A DNA stretch of 64,000 nt, taken from Ptiloglossa arizonensis (Eukaryota; Arthropoda; Insecta; Hymenoptera; Colletidae). The stretch's first letter is position 1; each line of letters begins with the position of its first letter. Location of the stretch: the NCBI RefSeq assembly GCF_051014685.1, contig NC_135055.1, positions 3,286,001-3,350,000 of the forward strand, written 5' to 3'. Shown piece after piece: positions 24,401-34,876 of this stretch. A model generated the notes under the pieces. That model did not search any database. It saw only the letters and a program-made list of their open reading frames with translations, and was not told where the DNA came from. The translations under genes were made by a program, and so were the position numbers.

Positions 24401-27400
24401 ACACGAAAACCTATCAAAAAATCAAACGAATGTATCAACTCGTTCAACGTCCCTCGAACGTGGGATTTCCGCGTCACAGTTTCGATCCCCGTTCTCTAAA
24501 ACAACAGCTAAAAAGAATCTCATATACTCGAAAATAACACGTTTCTTCGTATCCTCAAATTTATTCCCACCCTCTACCGCCAATTTTCCCCTAACCTCTA
24601 ATCGGAGGACTCGAACTCGTGTAAATTGTAAAAGAAACGAAACACAAAGAATACAAAAAGAACACGTAAACGAATAAGAAAAACGATACCCCACGATCGA
24701 GAAATTGAAATCGAGAACCGTTAAAGCAACACACGAAAACTTATTCGAAATAATTGTACGAGGTTCGGGTCGAGATGAAAGTTAAGAATATTTCGTATCG
24801 CTACTCGAACGTCAACGAAATTCGTCGTCTCGGCAGCAACTAAAAACCGAAGAGGAAAAAAAAGAAAGAAAGAAGAAAAGAAAAAAAAAAGAAAAGAAAC
24901 TCGTCGTGACTCGAGGTCAGGCAAAGTTCATTCGACGAAAGTTCTAAGCCACTCCTTGCTCGCTTTCGAGAGGGAACTGGTCATTGTCGGTGAAATAACG
25001 AGCAACGTCTATAGACTTTCTTCGCCGGTACGCGTGAAAACACGTATTCGCGGAAACGAAGCCGAGTTTCCTCCACGTTTCCTCGTCGTCGTCGATCGAG
25101 TGTGCCTCGTCGTGGAATCGTACTCCGTTCGTAACGAATCTATCACGTTCGCCGATGAATTCGAGCAACGAGCGATCGTCGGTGTCGGTACTTGTCTCGT
25201 GCGGCACCGTGGGTCCATCGGAGCAGTGACGATCCACAGCGGTCGCATTGCCAACTGCAGCTGCAGAAGGGTGTGCTCTCCTGCCTTCTCGCAAGGACTT
25301 TGCGCAGCTGCAGCCGAACGAGTCACGGGAGAGAGCGAGACGGGGCGATAGAGCGTGCGTGAAGCGGCAAAATAAAAACGTACGGCAAAAAAACCGAGAG
25401 GACAGTGGTGTGCGGTAAGGCCACCGCGAAGTGTTTCGGAAGTACCGCGAAGTAGGTAATTGAGGTTAGGTTGGAACCCGAGAGTTCACAGCTGCGCTTC
25501 CCTCGCGCACTTACGCGCTTCTTCGGCCGCGTCTTACGCTTGCGTCACTCGACTGACGGTCGAATAAAATAGGGGGGGGGGGGGGGGGAGAGAGAAGAAT
25601 AAATAAATAAATAAAAAAGAACGGCCTCGAAACTTTGTTTCTTTCCCCCTGATTGGAACTCGGAGATAGAGCCGTGTACAGGAGCAGGGAAGACACGACC
25701 TCCCCGAGAACGGTTTCCGATCTTTGGAGGTTATGTTTGTAACCGAGTAGAGAGAACATTTTCTACCGGGAGGAATCTCAGAACCCCGAGTACCGAGGAT
25801 ACGGAGGCAAGTGTATCGCTTTCCGGTGCTCGTCGACTTTCTGACCTAAATCCCTTCCCTTCGAGATCTCCGAAACGATCGAACGATCGTCTTTGACCAG
25901 TCTACGTCCAGCGGGAAACTGGCACCCGGTTGGTTCTCGAAACCCCGTAGGGAAACACCATTGTCGCCCATGTCGGTCACCGCGAAGACACCGCGATCCC
26001 CTTTGTCCCGGTTCGATGAAACGTACCCCGGTTTCGAGTCTCCGGAGAAGCTCTCCACGGTGTGCGGGACTCGCACAGCCCCGTTTGCCGAGCGTGCGGC
26101 GAGCACGCACATGGGCGTTCACCGCACGTCGTTGACCGTTCGAGTTTCGAATCGTTCCGAGGTGCTCGAAAGTAGGGTTACTTCGCGAACGGTGGTTGTC
26201 CAAGGGACGATAGGAGGCACACGGGGACGTTTGGTGGTGCTTTTTCCACGAGAGTATCTCTCTCGTGCAGCTCAGCCGGCGATCGATCCGCTCGTCCTCC
26301 ACCCGCGAGACAAACGCTCGGGCCTCGTGAATCGGGGACGAGCACGGAGGGATATCGGGAGGAGGGGGAGGGGGGAGGATGTTGGCGCGGTGTCACCGCC
26401 GCCTTTCGTCTCCCGGGGAACCACCGCGGTGTACTTACGTCGAGGTGGACGCACCTGGCGATCGTTCATTTTCTCCAACGCGGTCGCTGCCACAGTACCC
26501 GCGTGTAACCTCCGCGACACGGTTGTCGGGGTGAACGAGCACTGGATCGCGTCCGCGTCGTGACTACTGGTGCTTCTCGGCACCCTTGTCACCCCCGCGG
26601 GCAGGGGGTTGGCCCCACCGGCCCACCTTCCACGCGGTTGGCTGCGAGGAGAAACGCGACGTAGCCGGAGCCACGCGTCGCCCACGGACACGCGCACTCT
26701 CGCCGACTACCCCCGTTTCTCTTCCCTTCTTTCTTCCCACCCCTCTTCGTCTTTTCGTTACTTTCGCCGGCCACCACCGGTTCTCCAAGACGCTCGTTCC
26801 CTTCTCTTGGACGTCTATTGTGTCTTTTTCTCTTCCTCTCTTGGGGTTTTGTTCGCGCGCCGGTGATTTTTCTTTTTTCTTTTCTTTCTTTCTCTTTTTT
26901 GCGTTTTTCCTCTTTGTTACGCGCGCCGGCGTCGTCGGCGGGTCACGCACGGTCGAGATCTGGGCAAAGAGAACGTACACAAGGGTTGTTTCGCGAGTAA
27001 GGCGGCTTTGAATGGAATGGAAAGATAGGTCAAGCAACATTAATTGGGCCTCGCGGAGGCGGCCCTTTTACGGGTGCTCGAATTTTTTCGGTAGGGTGGT
27101 GGTTTCAATAGGGGGACAGCTGGCTCGAACTTTCGGGGGATTGTCGTTCGAATATTTGCTCACTCGTACGAATGCTACTCGAATACTTGATTGTTCCAAC
27201 GAATATTACTCGAATGCTCGATCGTTCGAACCGATACTACTGGAATACCTCATTATTCGTTCGAGTATTATTCAAATACTTGATCGTTCGAATCAATGCT
27301 ACTGATTATTCGAACGAGTACTGGTCGAATACCTGATCATTCGAATCAATACTACTCGAATATTTGATTATTCGAACTAGTACTAGTCGAATACTTGACT

Positions 27401-30400
27401 ATTCGAACGAACACTAGTTTAATACCTGATTATTCGAACCAATACTACTCGAATACTAGATTATTCGAACCAATACTACTCTAATACTCGATTATTCGAA
27501 CCAATACTACTCGGATACTTGATTATTCGAACGAACATTAGTCGAATACCTGATTATTCGAACGAACATTAGTCGAATACCTGATTATTCGAACCAATAC
27601 TACTCGAATACTAGATTATTCAAACCAATACTACTCGAATACTCGATTATTCGAACCAATACTACTCGGATACTTGATTATTCGAACGAGTACTAGTCGA
27701 ATACCTGATCACTCGAACCAATACTACTCGAATATTTGATTATTTGGGCAAGTACTAGTCGAATACCTGATTATTCGAACCAGTACTACTCGAATACTTG
27801 ATTATTCGAACGAACACTAGTTGAATTCTTGATTGAACAAATATTTGATTATTCAAACGAATCCTGTTCCAATACGTAATTATTCGAACTAGTATTAGTC
27901 GAATACCTGATTATTCGAACCAATACTATTAGAATACTTGATTATTTGGACAAGTACTAGTCGAATACCTGATTATTCGAACCCATACTACTCGAATACT
28001 TGATTATTCGAACGAACACTAGTTGAATTCTTGATTGAACAAATATTTGATTATTCAAACGAATCCTATTCCAATACGTAATTATTCGAACTAGAATTAG
28101 TCGAATATCTGATTATTCGAACCAATACCTTAGAATACTTGATTGTTTGGACAAGTACTAGTCGAATACCTGATTATTCGAACCAATACTACTCGAATAC
28201 TTGATTATTCGAACGAAGACTAGTTGAATTCTTGATTGAACAAATATTTGATTATTCAAAGGAATATTATTGCAATACGTAATAATTTGAACGAATACTA
28301 CTCGAATACTTGATTATTCGAACGAAGACTAGTTGAATTCTTGATTGAACAAATATTTGATTATTCAAAGGAATATTATTCCAATACGTAATTATCTGAA
28401 CGAGTACTACTCGAATACTTGACTATTAGATTTTAAAGTATTTTGTGCCCTAATCGTGTATTCGTAGCATTTGTATAATGTCATGTGGACTATAATAGGA
28501 GTGATATCTTTATTACGGCGTGTAAAGAGAAAATGTATATACAGAGTGGGGTAAAAGGCTCGGTTGCGCTACTATTAAGGCTAACCTATAACGATGCAGG
28601 GAGAGGAGAGATTTAGAAAATGAGAGTAATTACAATAATAAAACAGCAAAGAAAAAAGTGCAGGAAATAAGTTTTATATTCATGTAAGAGATATGGATAA
28701 AAAAAAGTTGGATTAAAATAAAGGGGGATGATTCAGAATGAATCAAGTTTTTTATTTGAGAAAATCCAGTCCTACTCAAATGTTATACAGGGCATGTTAA
28801 ACTTTGTGTATATAATTACGGACAAAAATAATGAAAAATGTTTATAAAAATAGACAATTGAATTGTTTAGTATAAATGAATTATTGTAAAGTAATTCCGA
28901 GCATTTTTAATGTTTCAACCATCTCGTTCTACCCCTCATTAGAAACCATATAATTAACAATCTAAAAGAATAATGTGGTATAAGTTTACCTTTTATAGGC
29001 GTGACTTCTTCCAGGTATTATTTTTAACTATCAATATTTTTATTTTTATTCCTTTTATAAATAGTATAATATTTTCTTTATATTTTCATTTAACCTTTTC
29101 TTGTACACGTTCGTGCTCCATTGCACTTACATAAGTCAAATGGTTGTATTCATTATAAAACAAATTTAGCCTTGTTTTAGATATTATTTACCGATCGGAA
29201 ATGCTCGAAGCGTTTATTATTGTTTCCAACTTCCAGGTAATTTTTCTATTTCGGTCATTTTCAATCATTCACTTCCAATAATTAAATCAAAGGTTGCTCT
29301 GAACGTAAATCTTAAGAAATATTTTTTATCGCCGATATATTGTCAAAGCCGTTATTAACACATTGAGGACGGAAGACGCCAATTGGCGTCTTTCAGATTT
29401 CAACTGTTGGTGACGAGAGACCGTACATTCCTACGAAAATACCGTATATGTATTGCAAACAAAAGGAGTGTATTGCACACGATATATTTGTAAATTTTTA
29501 CCCCTCCATCGGGGAAATTGTTTTCGAACATATTACACTAAAAAAAAACGTTACCAGAACGTATCTTCAAATACGCTCATTGATTTTTAATAAAATATTT
29601 TACTCGTTAAATACTGTACACTCTTTTGAATCTTATCAATCATTTATTAAATAATTTAAAAAATACGCGAGAATTCAAGCTGTATGCTTGTCAGAGCATT
29701 ATTGTAACTTTTCGATACAAAATTCAATAATTTCTTATAAAATGTGTAACATTTTGTGTTAAAGATTTATAATAACATCATGTTCAAAGTATTCGCGCAT
29801 TTATTATTTCGAATATTTCGTAGCTTCTAGGGCCATGTGACTTTTAGACCATATGGTTCTCAGTGTGTTAATATTTTACTTGATTATTTTCAGCCGCACT
29901 GAAATCAATTGTCAATTTAAAAATAATTCTCGTTGGAAACCGATCTAGCATAGAGTCCTCGAGTCATCTTTTGATAATGCTTCAAGTGATCGCCTTGAGC
30001 TTCAATACATTCCCAACAATTTCTCATTGACCTTCCGATAAGTTCGAAAATTTCGGTTGCTGTTAACAGCCTACTTCAATGCGCTTACGAACTAGCTCAA
30101 TGTTATCTACTATTACATTATTGAAACACGGTCGAACTTTTCAATTACCATCCACGTAGAAACAACCAACGAAGACATCACCCTTATGCATTTATTAGAA
30201 GAAACTTTATATAACAAATCGAATGAAAATTAACAATTCTCTAACCCTAAACATTACAGATACAATCCTATGTACACTATTTATATAAATATACATAACT
30301 TACTCAGACACGATTTCATTAATTTTTCAAGCGATTTCAATTATTCCACGAGATAATCGTTCAATCTTCCCGCTAAGCGGCTATGAGAACAACAATCATT

Positions 30401-30582
30401 GCGATACACTGAACACTGAAATTTCCAACGAGTTTCAATCACATCGATACGCACATCGTAAACGGTACTTTTTCAAAAAAATAACAAAACTCTACACGTA
30501 TCCCCACAGAACATTCACCATTTCGTGCAAACAATATCTTCACCGTTGTAACGAACGCGTTGCACTTTACGTGACGCGTATG

Positions 30583-30617
<35 letters not shown>

Positions 30618-33600
30618 ATTTTTTTTTTGTTTGTTTTATATTATCATCGTTACGCTGTCCACGATTCGATGATTGTCACACGCGTCCGTCTTTCGTCGTG
30701 CGCACCGTGTGATTGATTGTGAAACGTATTACGTACACTCGTCTACCTCGAACATGCAGCGATAAGAAATAATCGCAGTAGCTTCGAATTGAACGCACGT
30801 TATGTACATTAGACATTTATTACACCACGCACGTGTCCTCGACAACAACTCGGCTTTTAGGCTATTCCAAATGACCTTTAACGATAATCCTGACGATACT
30901 TCGTTAGCAACGAATTGTCGTTATTGATGTTGTTTGCACGATCGACCGTGTCTTCGCTGCTTCTTATCGCGGTGCACTTTTAGGATTTGTAAAAATCACT
31001 CCGCTTTTTTTTCAGCGCGATACCACGTCACGACAATATTTCACGACTCTTTCCGTTTGCACGGAGAGGACGATGAGTAAACTGTGCCGTTTATTTTATT
31101 TATTTATTTTTTTATTTTTAATTACGATCGCAACGAAACGGTAGTCGTTCCATCGAATAAAATACCTTGTTTCCAATTCGAGGCACGAAGTAATTTTTTA
31201 TTTGCCGAAGGAAGAAGTTTTCCGGTCGAGTTTGAATTCCATTTTCAGAGGATTTGCGGTTTTTAGATTTAATGAATTTTGAAAATAATTTAGCGCGAAA
31301 GAATATATTTTCCATAACGAAGAAAGATTGGATTCCGGTTAATTATCGGACGTTTGTCTTTCGTGAGCGATAGATGTCATTTTTATGTATTTTTCAAATA
31401 TTAACGATACGTGTGCAAACCGTTTGAATAAATTATATTAATTCAGGATATTATCGTCTTGTCACGGACTGTACAGAGCGATCGAAAAAGCAAATTTCGA
31501 GAATCTGTTCGAGCGATAAATGTCATACAATGTACGATTCTTGTTATATCGCCCTGTACATGAATAACTAATTCCGAGAAGGAAGGAGTGTAGATAACTT
31601 ACATTAATGAGTCATGCTGATCTCAGCCCTGATGACTATCGACCTAAAGGCTAGTTGAAACCGCTTCCACCTTACTAGCCAGTGGTCGAAAGCAACGGAA
31701 GAATAAGACTGAAAGGTACGAATAATGTAAACAAGTAAACGTAACAGTCACTTAATAAAAAAAAAAAAAAAAAAAAGAAAGTCACTCGATTGGTATTCAT
31801 TTATTCCAGAAGAAAATTTCATTACGTTTCGAGAACTCTTCAAGGAATTCACACTCCGTGCCGACAAGGTTTACACACACGATAAAGTTCATTGACATAA
31901 TCATAATACGTGTTCGATTTGATAAATCATTATTATTATTCTCTTTTTTTTTTTCATTTCGATAAGCTGGCAAAAAATAGAAATATTTTTTATCGAGGAA
32001 AGCCTACAATAAAACCCGAAATGTAGAAATCGGGATCGATCATCTTTTATCAATTTTTAATTAATGTGTATCACTTTCGATGTTCAATTTACACGGTGAC
32101 GGCGAAATGGATTCGGAAGGAACAAACTGCTGATAAAGTTTGAAAATAACGATACCGTACACGGAATGCCGTTTCACCTAATGTTTAGGCGGATGGCGCA
32201 GGTATATTCAGGTAACCGAACCAGACCACATTCTTACGGATAATACGATGACGACACGTAACAATAGTGATTACGTTCATCGTTGCGCGCATGGAAGATG
32301 CATCGATTTCCATTCTGAAACATGAAATACTACATCAGGAAAGGTGTTTCCTATTTGAACAGTTATTATCCGTATTGATGTTACTCGCAATTTACTAACG
32401 GTTTTGTTCGAAACGAAGCGTACTCGATTGCAAATTGCGTCGTTTATCGACATTCTGCTTCGACTGAAACCTCCGTTATCAGAACCTCCATTATGCAAAC
32501 TAATGGGGGAGTCTGTTCGCGTAAGGAAACTTTTCAACAATAAAACTCTCGTTTCTCCAATGTCGATCGTTCTGAATGTAGAATAACTGAAAAAATATGA
32601 AAAATGTAGAAATAACATTAAGGACGCGATCTTAAAAGTTCGCTTATTCTCGTGTCCCTTTGTTTGCATGGTCCAATGAGTTTCATTCGACAGGTTTAAT
32701 CGTAGTTACACGTGTCGTATGTTTCGAAGCATTTCAAACATTTTTATAATCTCATGAATGCTGTTTATGTAGTAAGTAAAGAGATTCTCAACTTTGTATT
32801 AAGATTTGAAAGTGCAACATATGTATATCTTGTACGGAATTTAGGTAGGCACATTTGTTAGACGTATTGTAATTAATGTAGATCGACTTAAGAAAAATTT
32901 TCGATAGCAACATAATTTTGATTTCTCAATGTAGGTACCATTGTCACGTTAATTCATTGCTGTTAATTTTCCGATCGTTAGAAAAGAATGTTTCAACAGA
33001 AGGAAGAACGTGTTCGGATAACAGAGATTTCAATAACAGCGGTTATATTACGTATTGGAAAATAATTCCGGTTCATAGATTCGTGCAAGTTTGAAATTGA
33101 ATTTTTCCTCAACTATTGAGAACCTTTACCGTAATTTCCATTGATAAGGAAACAGAATATACGATTTACGTGTAGGCTAACGTGTGTGGGGGGGCACAGA
33201 GTAGTTCGTTGCTCTTCAGTTACTAATCAATGCTTTATTATCTGACAGGAGTTCGTTCTTAAAAAATATCGACACTATTTCCAGCGATAGTATATCTTTA
33301 TTCATCGAACGATCGACACCCCTACCGATTTCATTCCCTGCAGTTGAATCTCGAATGCAGAAGCGATGCGAAGGGTCTCGAAAAAACTGCAATTGCTCGC
33401 GCACCGCAATCTATATAGGAAACACGGTGCGTCTCTTCGTGTTACTCGACGGGTCGAAGCGGCCGGAGAAAGCGGTGGAAAAAAAAATGAAACGAACAGC
33501 GCGGGAACAAATGAAACGGGGGAAAAAAGGAAAAGAAAAGAAAAGAAAAGAAAAAGAAAGAAAGAAAAAGACAAAGAAAAGGAAAAAAAAAGAAATAATA

Positions 33601-33989
33601 ATAAGAAAGAAAAAGAAAGCGTCGGAACAATGTCGGCTTTGTTCCATTCAACGCTTCCTGGCCGCGTTCGACCCGTCGACGCATGCGCAGAAGATGTGGC
33701 GCGTCTAGCCTCCGGCCAGTAGCCGTGGTTCGTATGTCTTTTCAGTAGTAAAAAAAATAATATATACAAGACTCTCGAGGGGTTCCTTAGAAATTACACG
33801 CGTCACTGTAACTACGGAGAGATCGCGTATGAAACTCAACTGCTCGAAACTTGCACGTTGTACGTGAATTTACGAACGAGAAAAATACTCGATGATCGTT
33901 AGAAACGAGACGATCGGGTTCGTCGGTCGTCTTTCTTTCTCTCTCTCTCTCTCTTCCCCTCTTTTTCGCCCCGATACTTACCGGATCAT
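18471..33989 (-). CDS. Unrecognised small acidic/serine-rich protein, five coding exons over 15.5 kb
   Basis: I do not recognise this family. Splice words and phases chain five coding segments on the - strand: 33989-33982 (ATGATCCG before a GTAAGT donor), 24356-24190, 22906-22857, 20556-20482 and 18719-18471 (TAA). The total is 549 nt, 182 aa, with every junction in phase. The N-terminus is basic (residues 1-43) and holds KGVAF at 23-27, which fits the RVxF-type docking motif for protein phosphatase 1; this is a short motif and only suggestive. An EEEEME run (45-50) and an acidic serine cluster, SRESLVESIEESESDD (about 79-94), follow. The C-terminal exon is rich in S, P, H and N. There is no signal peptide or membrane segment. 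A TAA lies 15 codons upstream of the first ATG. If the remote first exon is wrong, translation would start at the ATG in the second exon (24352). The third exon could instead use a later donor (end 22760), but that breaks frame with the next exon. Confidence 0.5.
18720..18754. repeat. 12-bp inverted repeat spanning the last splice acceptor
   Basis: CTGGAAAAAAAT (18720-18731) and ATTTTTTTCCAG (18743-18754) are exact reverse complements separated by 11 bp. The left arm, read on the - strand, is the polypyrimidine tract and AG of the terminal exon's acceptor. The right arm is an acceptor-like word on the + strand. Confidence 0.8.
18734..19580. repeat. Dimeric satellite (A-B-A-B), 444-bp higher-order period
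   Basis: Four related monomers start at about 18734 (A), 18964 (B), 19178 (A) and 19408 (B). Each shares CATACTCGAAAGA-like, TTCGTTTGTAAACGGG, GGTAGCGATTTTTATC-like and TTGCATTGCACACCC blocks. A resembles A, and B resembles B, much more than A resembles B. So the dimer was duplicated as a unit after A and B had diverged. It lies in the last intron of the unrecognised gene, touching the acceptor. ORFs inside it are repeat translations. Confidence 0.9.
19581..20481. other. Intron sequence of the unrecognised gene
   Basis: This is the remainder of the last intron. It has a short A-run (19629-19642) and a GC-richer stretch at 20050-20230 without coding signs. Confidence 0.4.
20557..22856. other. 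Intron between coding exons 3 and 4 of the unrecognised gene
   Basis: About 2.3 kb. It contains GA-rich low-complexity sequence around 22260-22320, T/C-rich sequence at 22525-22570 and no convincing exon. The 132-codon + strand ORF (21404-21802) has no recognisable motif. A frame reading on from the small exon to 22760 is open but would shift the downstream frame. Confidence 0.4.
23054..23075 (+). other. G-rich run with G-quadruplex potential
   Basis: Runs of 5, 4 and 8 G are separated by single bases (GGGGGTGGGGAGGGGGGG), followed by AGG. Three long runs can supply four G3 tracts. It lies in an intron of the - strand gene, so the RNA would carry the C-rich strand. Confidence 0.5.
23546..23565. 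repeat. Perfect 20-bp palindrome
   Basis: CGCCCGAGTTAACTCGGGCG is its own reverse complement and is unusually GC-rich for its surroundings. It is followed by CGGCAATTAAGTGGTTAA, reminiscent of a TTAA-type transposon end, but no matching left end was found. Confidence 0.7.
23702..24047. mobile_element. Possible piggyBac-type MITE (TTAA-flanked)
   Basis: TTAA at 23698-23701 is followed by CCTTTAGACGCA. TTAA at 24048-24051 is preceded by the reverse complement of CCTTTCAGCTGCA. TTAA target duplications and CCYTT ends are typical of piggyBac-type elements. The 346-bp interior has a (TG)n run and no transposase. The inverted-repeat match is modest, so this is a candidate only. Confidence 0.4.
24357..25500. 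other. Intron; GC-rich right half with overlapping open frames
   Basis: Position 24940-25350 is CpG-rich and open for more than 100 codons in one + frame and two - frames. That pattern reflects base composition, so I call no CDS. It may be part of a promoter block extending to 26.7 kb. Confidence 0.35.
25515..25554 (-). promoter_or_regulatory. Candidate alternative promoter and 5' exon of the - strand gene
   Basis: On the - strand an arthropod initiator word TCAGT (25556-25552) is followed 40 nt later by a strong donor, GCGC|GTAAGTGCG, ending at 25515. A run of 17 C (G on the + strand, 25572-25588) lies just upstream. The exon would be untranslated, with the start ATG at 24352 in the next exon. 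This is read from words only. Confidence 0.3.
25600..26700. promoter_or_regulatory. CpG-rich block, likely promoter region for the - strand gene
   Basis: This is the most GC-rich part of the window. Long ORFs run through it on both strands (200 codons + strand, 174 and 141 codons - strand), overlapping each other, as expected of stop-poor CpG-rich DNA. On the - strand an ATG (26469) followed by MNDRQVRPPR leads to two donor words, ending at 26455 (CAG|GTGCGT) and 26439 (GTAAGT). Neither joins the exon at 24356 in a frame that continues MNDRQ. It is therefore best read as an alternative 5' UTR exon with an upstream ORF, or as an exon whose partner I have not found. Confidence 0.3.
27147..28427. 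repeat. 31-bp minisatellite array, about 41 copies
   Basis: The unit is ATTATTCGAACGAATACTAC + TCGAATACTTG, repeated with substitutions. Variant units (ATTCTTGATTGAACAAATA type) recur together several times, giving a partial higher-order structure. The unit length is not a multiple of three, and no ORF runs through. The consensus closely matches positions 16823-16858 inside the pogo-like MITE end. Confidence 0.93.
28428..29358. other. AT-rich intron/intergenic sequence
   Basis: No gene or clear repeat is visible. TTATACAGGGCATGTTAAAC near 28782 resembles short transposon-end words but has no partner. Confidence 0.4.
29359..29867. mobile_element. piggyBac-type MITE, TTAA-flanked
   Basis: TTAA (29355-29358) is followed by CACATTGAGGAC. 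TTAA (29868-29871) is preceded by the reverse complement of CACACTGAGAAC. These termini match at 10 of 12 positions, and the TTAA duplication is perfect. A perfect 20-bp palindrome, AAGACGCCAATTGGCGTCTT (29373-29392), lies just inside the left end. The 509-bp body has only a 68-codon AT-rich ORF and no transposase. Confidence 0.6.
29872..31602. other. Non-coding sequence with a TA microsatellite
   Basis: This holds a (TA)n tract at about 30583-30620 followed by a T-run. No supportable exon or gene is present. Confidence 0.4.
31603..31708 (-). ncRNA. Candidate untranslated or cassette exon, 106 nt
   Basis: On the - strand a good acceptor (TACCTTTCAG|TCTTATTC) and a strong donor (TTAAT|GTAAGTTATC) frame a GC-richer block. 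One frame is open for 34 codons, then reaches TAA just before the donor. Inserted between the first and second coding exons of the unrecognised gene it would shift frame and stop, so it would be a 5' UTR or poison exon, or part of a non-coding RNA. Confidence 0.3.
31709..33981. other. Non-coding sequence
   Basis: This includes an A17 run at about 31759-31776 and a purine-rich low-complexity stretch at 33478-33620. ORFs of up to 155 codons in the latter are lysine/arginine or phenylalanine reads of the repeat and are not genes. A C/T-rich tract (33930-33960) precedes the donor of the first exon. Confidence 0.45.
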
Positions 33990-34079
33990 CCGAAACTGTT
34001 CGGCGTATACGTTAAGACAGTCGTTTCTCTTTTACGTCTTTTTGTGATTTTTTTTCTTCTCTTTTTTATTTAAAAAAAT

Positions 34080-34250
34080 ACAGGTCGAGTACGCGACACC
34101 ACGATTCGGTTCGACTCCGGTCGCTCTCGCGACGCGACCGGAAACTCCCGCGATCCTCTGCGCAGAGGCGAATGCGCACGCTCGGGACAGGTTAGGCTGA
34201 GGTTTCGAGGACCTTCTGCAGCGACTTTGTATTTACGTTTTACTCGAACA
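34080..34250 (-). promoter_or_regulatory. GC-rich 5' region upstream of the first coding exon of the - strand gene
   Basis: A short CpG-rich block lies about 100-260 bp upstream of the ATG at 33989, between AT-rich flanks. It is a reasonable promoter/5' UTR candidate. No initiator was identified. Confidence 0.3.
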
Positions 34251-34860
34251 TTCTGAACATCAAACGCGATCGAATCCGTGAGAAGAAGCACGGTTGCAAG
34301 TACAAGACGGTAGAAAAAAAGAAACAAGAAACAAATTAACCTAATGTTCCTTTCGTTCGCATCGAATACCACACTTGGAGCATTAATTGTCTCTCATCCT
34401 CGACGATGACGAGTCGGTATTCCTTTCGGAGAAGCAGATAAACTCAGTCGAGCTTCTCTTCGGGACTGCCAGTTTTCAAAAGTTCAAGATCATCGACGTT
34501 TCGAAAACCATGGCTGACAATTCGAAGGTTCGGAAGGGAGAGTTTCAATATCGATCGAAAATATTGCACATCTTTCTACACGAGTGAAGATATCTGTTTT
34601 CTGAAATGTCATCGAGGTTAAGTTCATTCGTGGCATTCACTCTTTTTTCGAATCTGCGTAATAAGGACGTTTTAACGAGCGTAATATAGTGTTTTGAAAC
34701 ATGATTTTGCAAATTTCAAGATCCTAGAATCGAATTGTACCACTGTGATTCGCACCAAGGCTTTACTTTTCGTTTACGTCGTCTCTGCTCGAGAGAGCGC
34801 GCGGGTGCTTGCAGATCCGCGCAAAAAGAGGGGATGCGGAGTGGTGGGGATGACACTCTG

Positions 34861-34876
34861 GTGGCCTTGAACGGCC
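34861..34876 (+). promoter_or_regulatory. Recurrent motif copy 3 (TGGCCTTGAACGGCCA)
   Basis: Identical over 16 bp to the copy at 16152-16167, in the same orientation. Both are preceded by GG and followed by A. Confidence 0.35.

Noticed and set aside
26439..26469. MNDRQVRPPR as the N-terminus of the unrecognised gene
   Set aside because: Neither donor after it joins the next exon without an immediate stop. It is kept only as a possible 5' UTR exon.
25961..26563. 200-codon ORF on the + strand
   Set aside because: It overlaps long open frames on the opposite strand in a CpG-rich block where stops are rare. It has no domain and no supporting splice context.
31603..31708. Box C/D snoRNA (TGATGA and CTGA words)
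   Set aside because: The boxes are not in the right order and spacing with a terminal stem. The exon reading on the - strand explains the block better.
33355..33722. Lysine/arginine-rich ORFs of about 117 codons and their phenylalanine-rich antisense
   Set aside because: They are translations of a purine-rich low-complexity tract.
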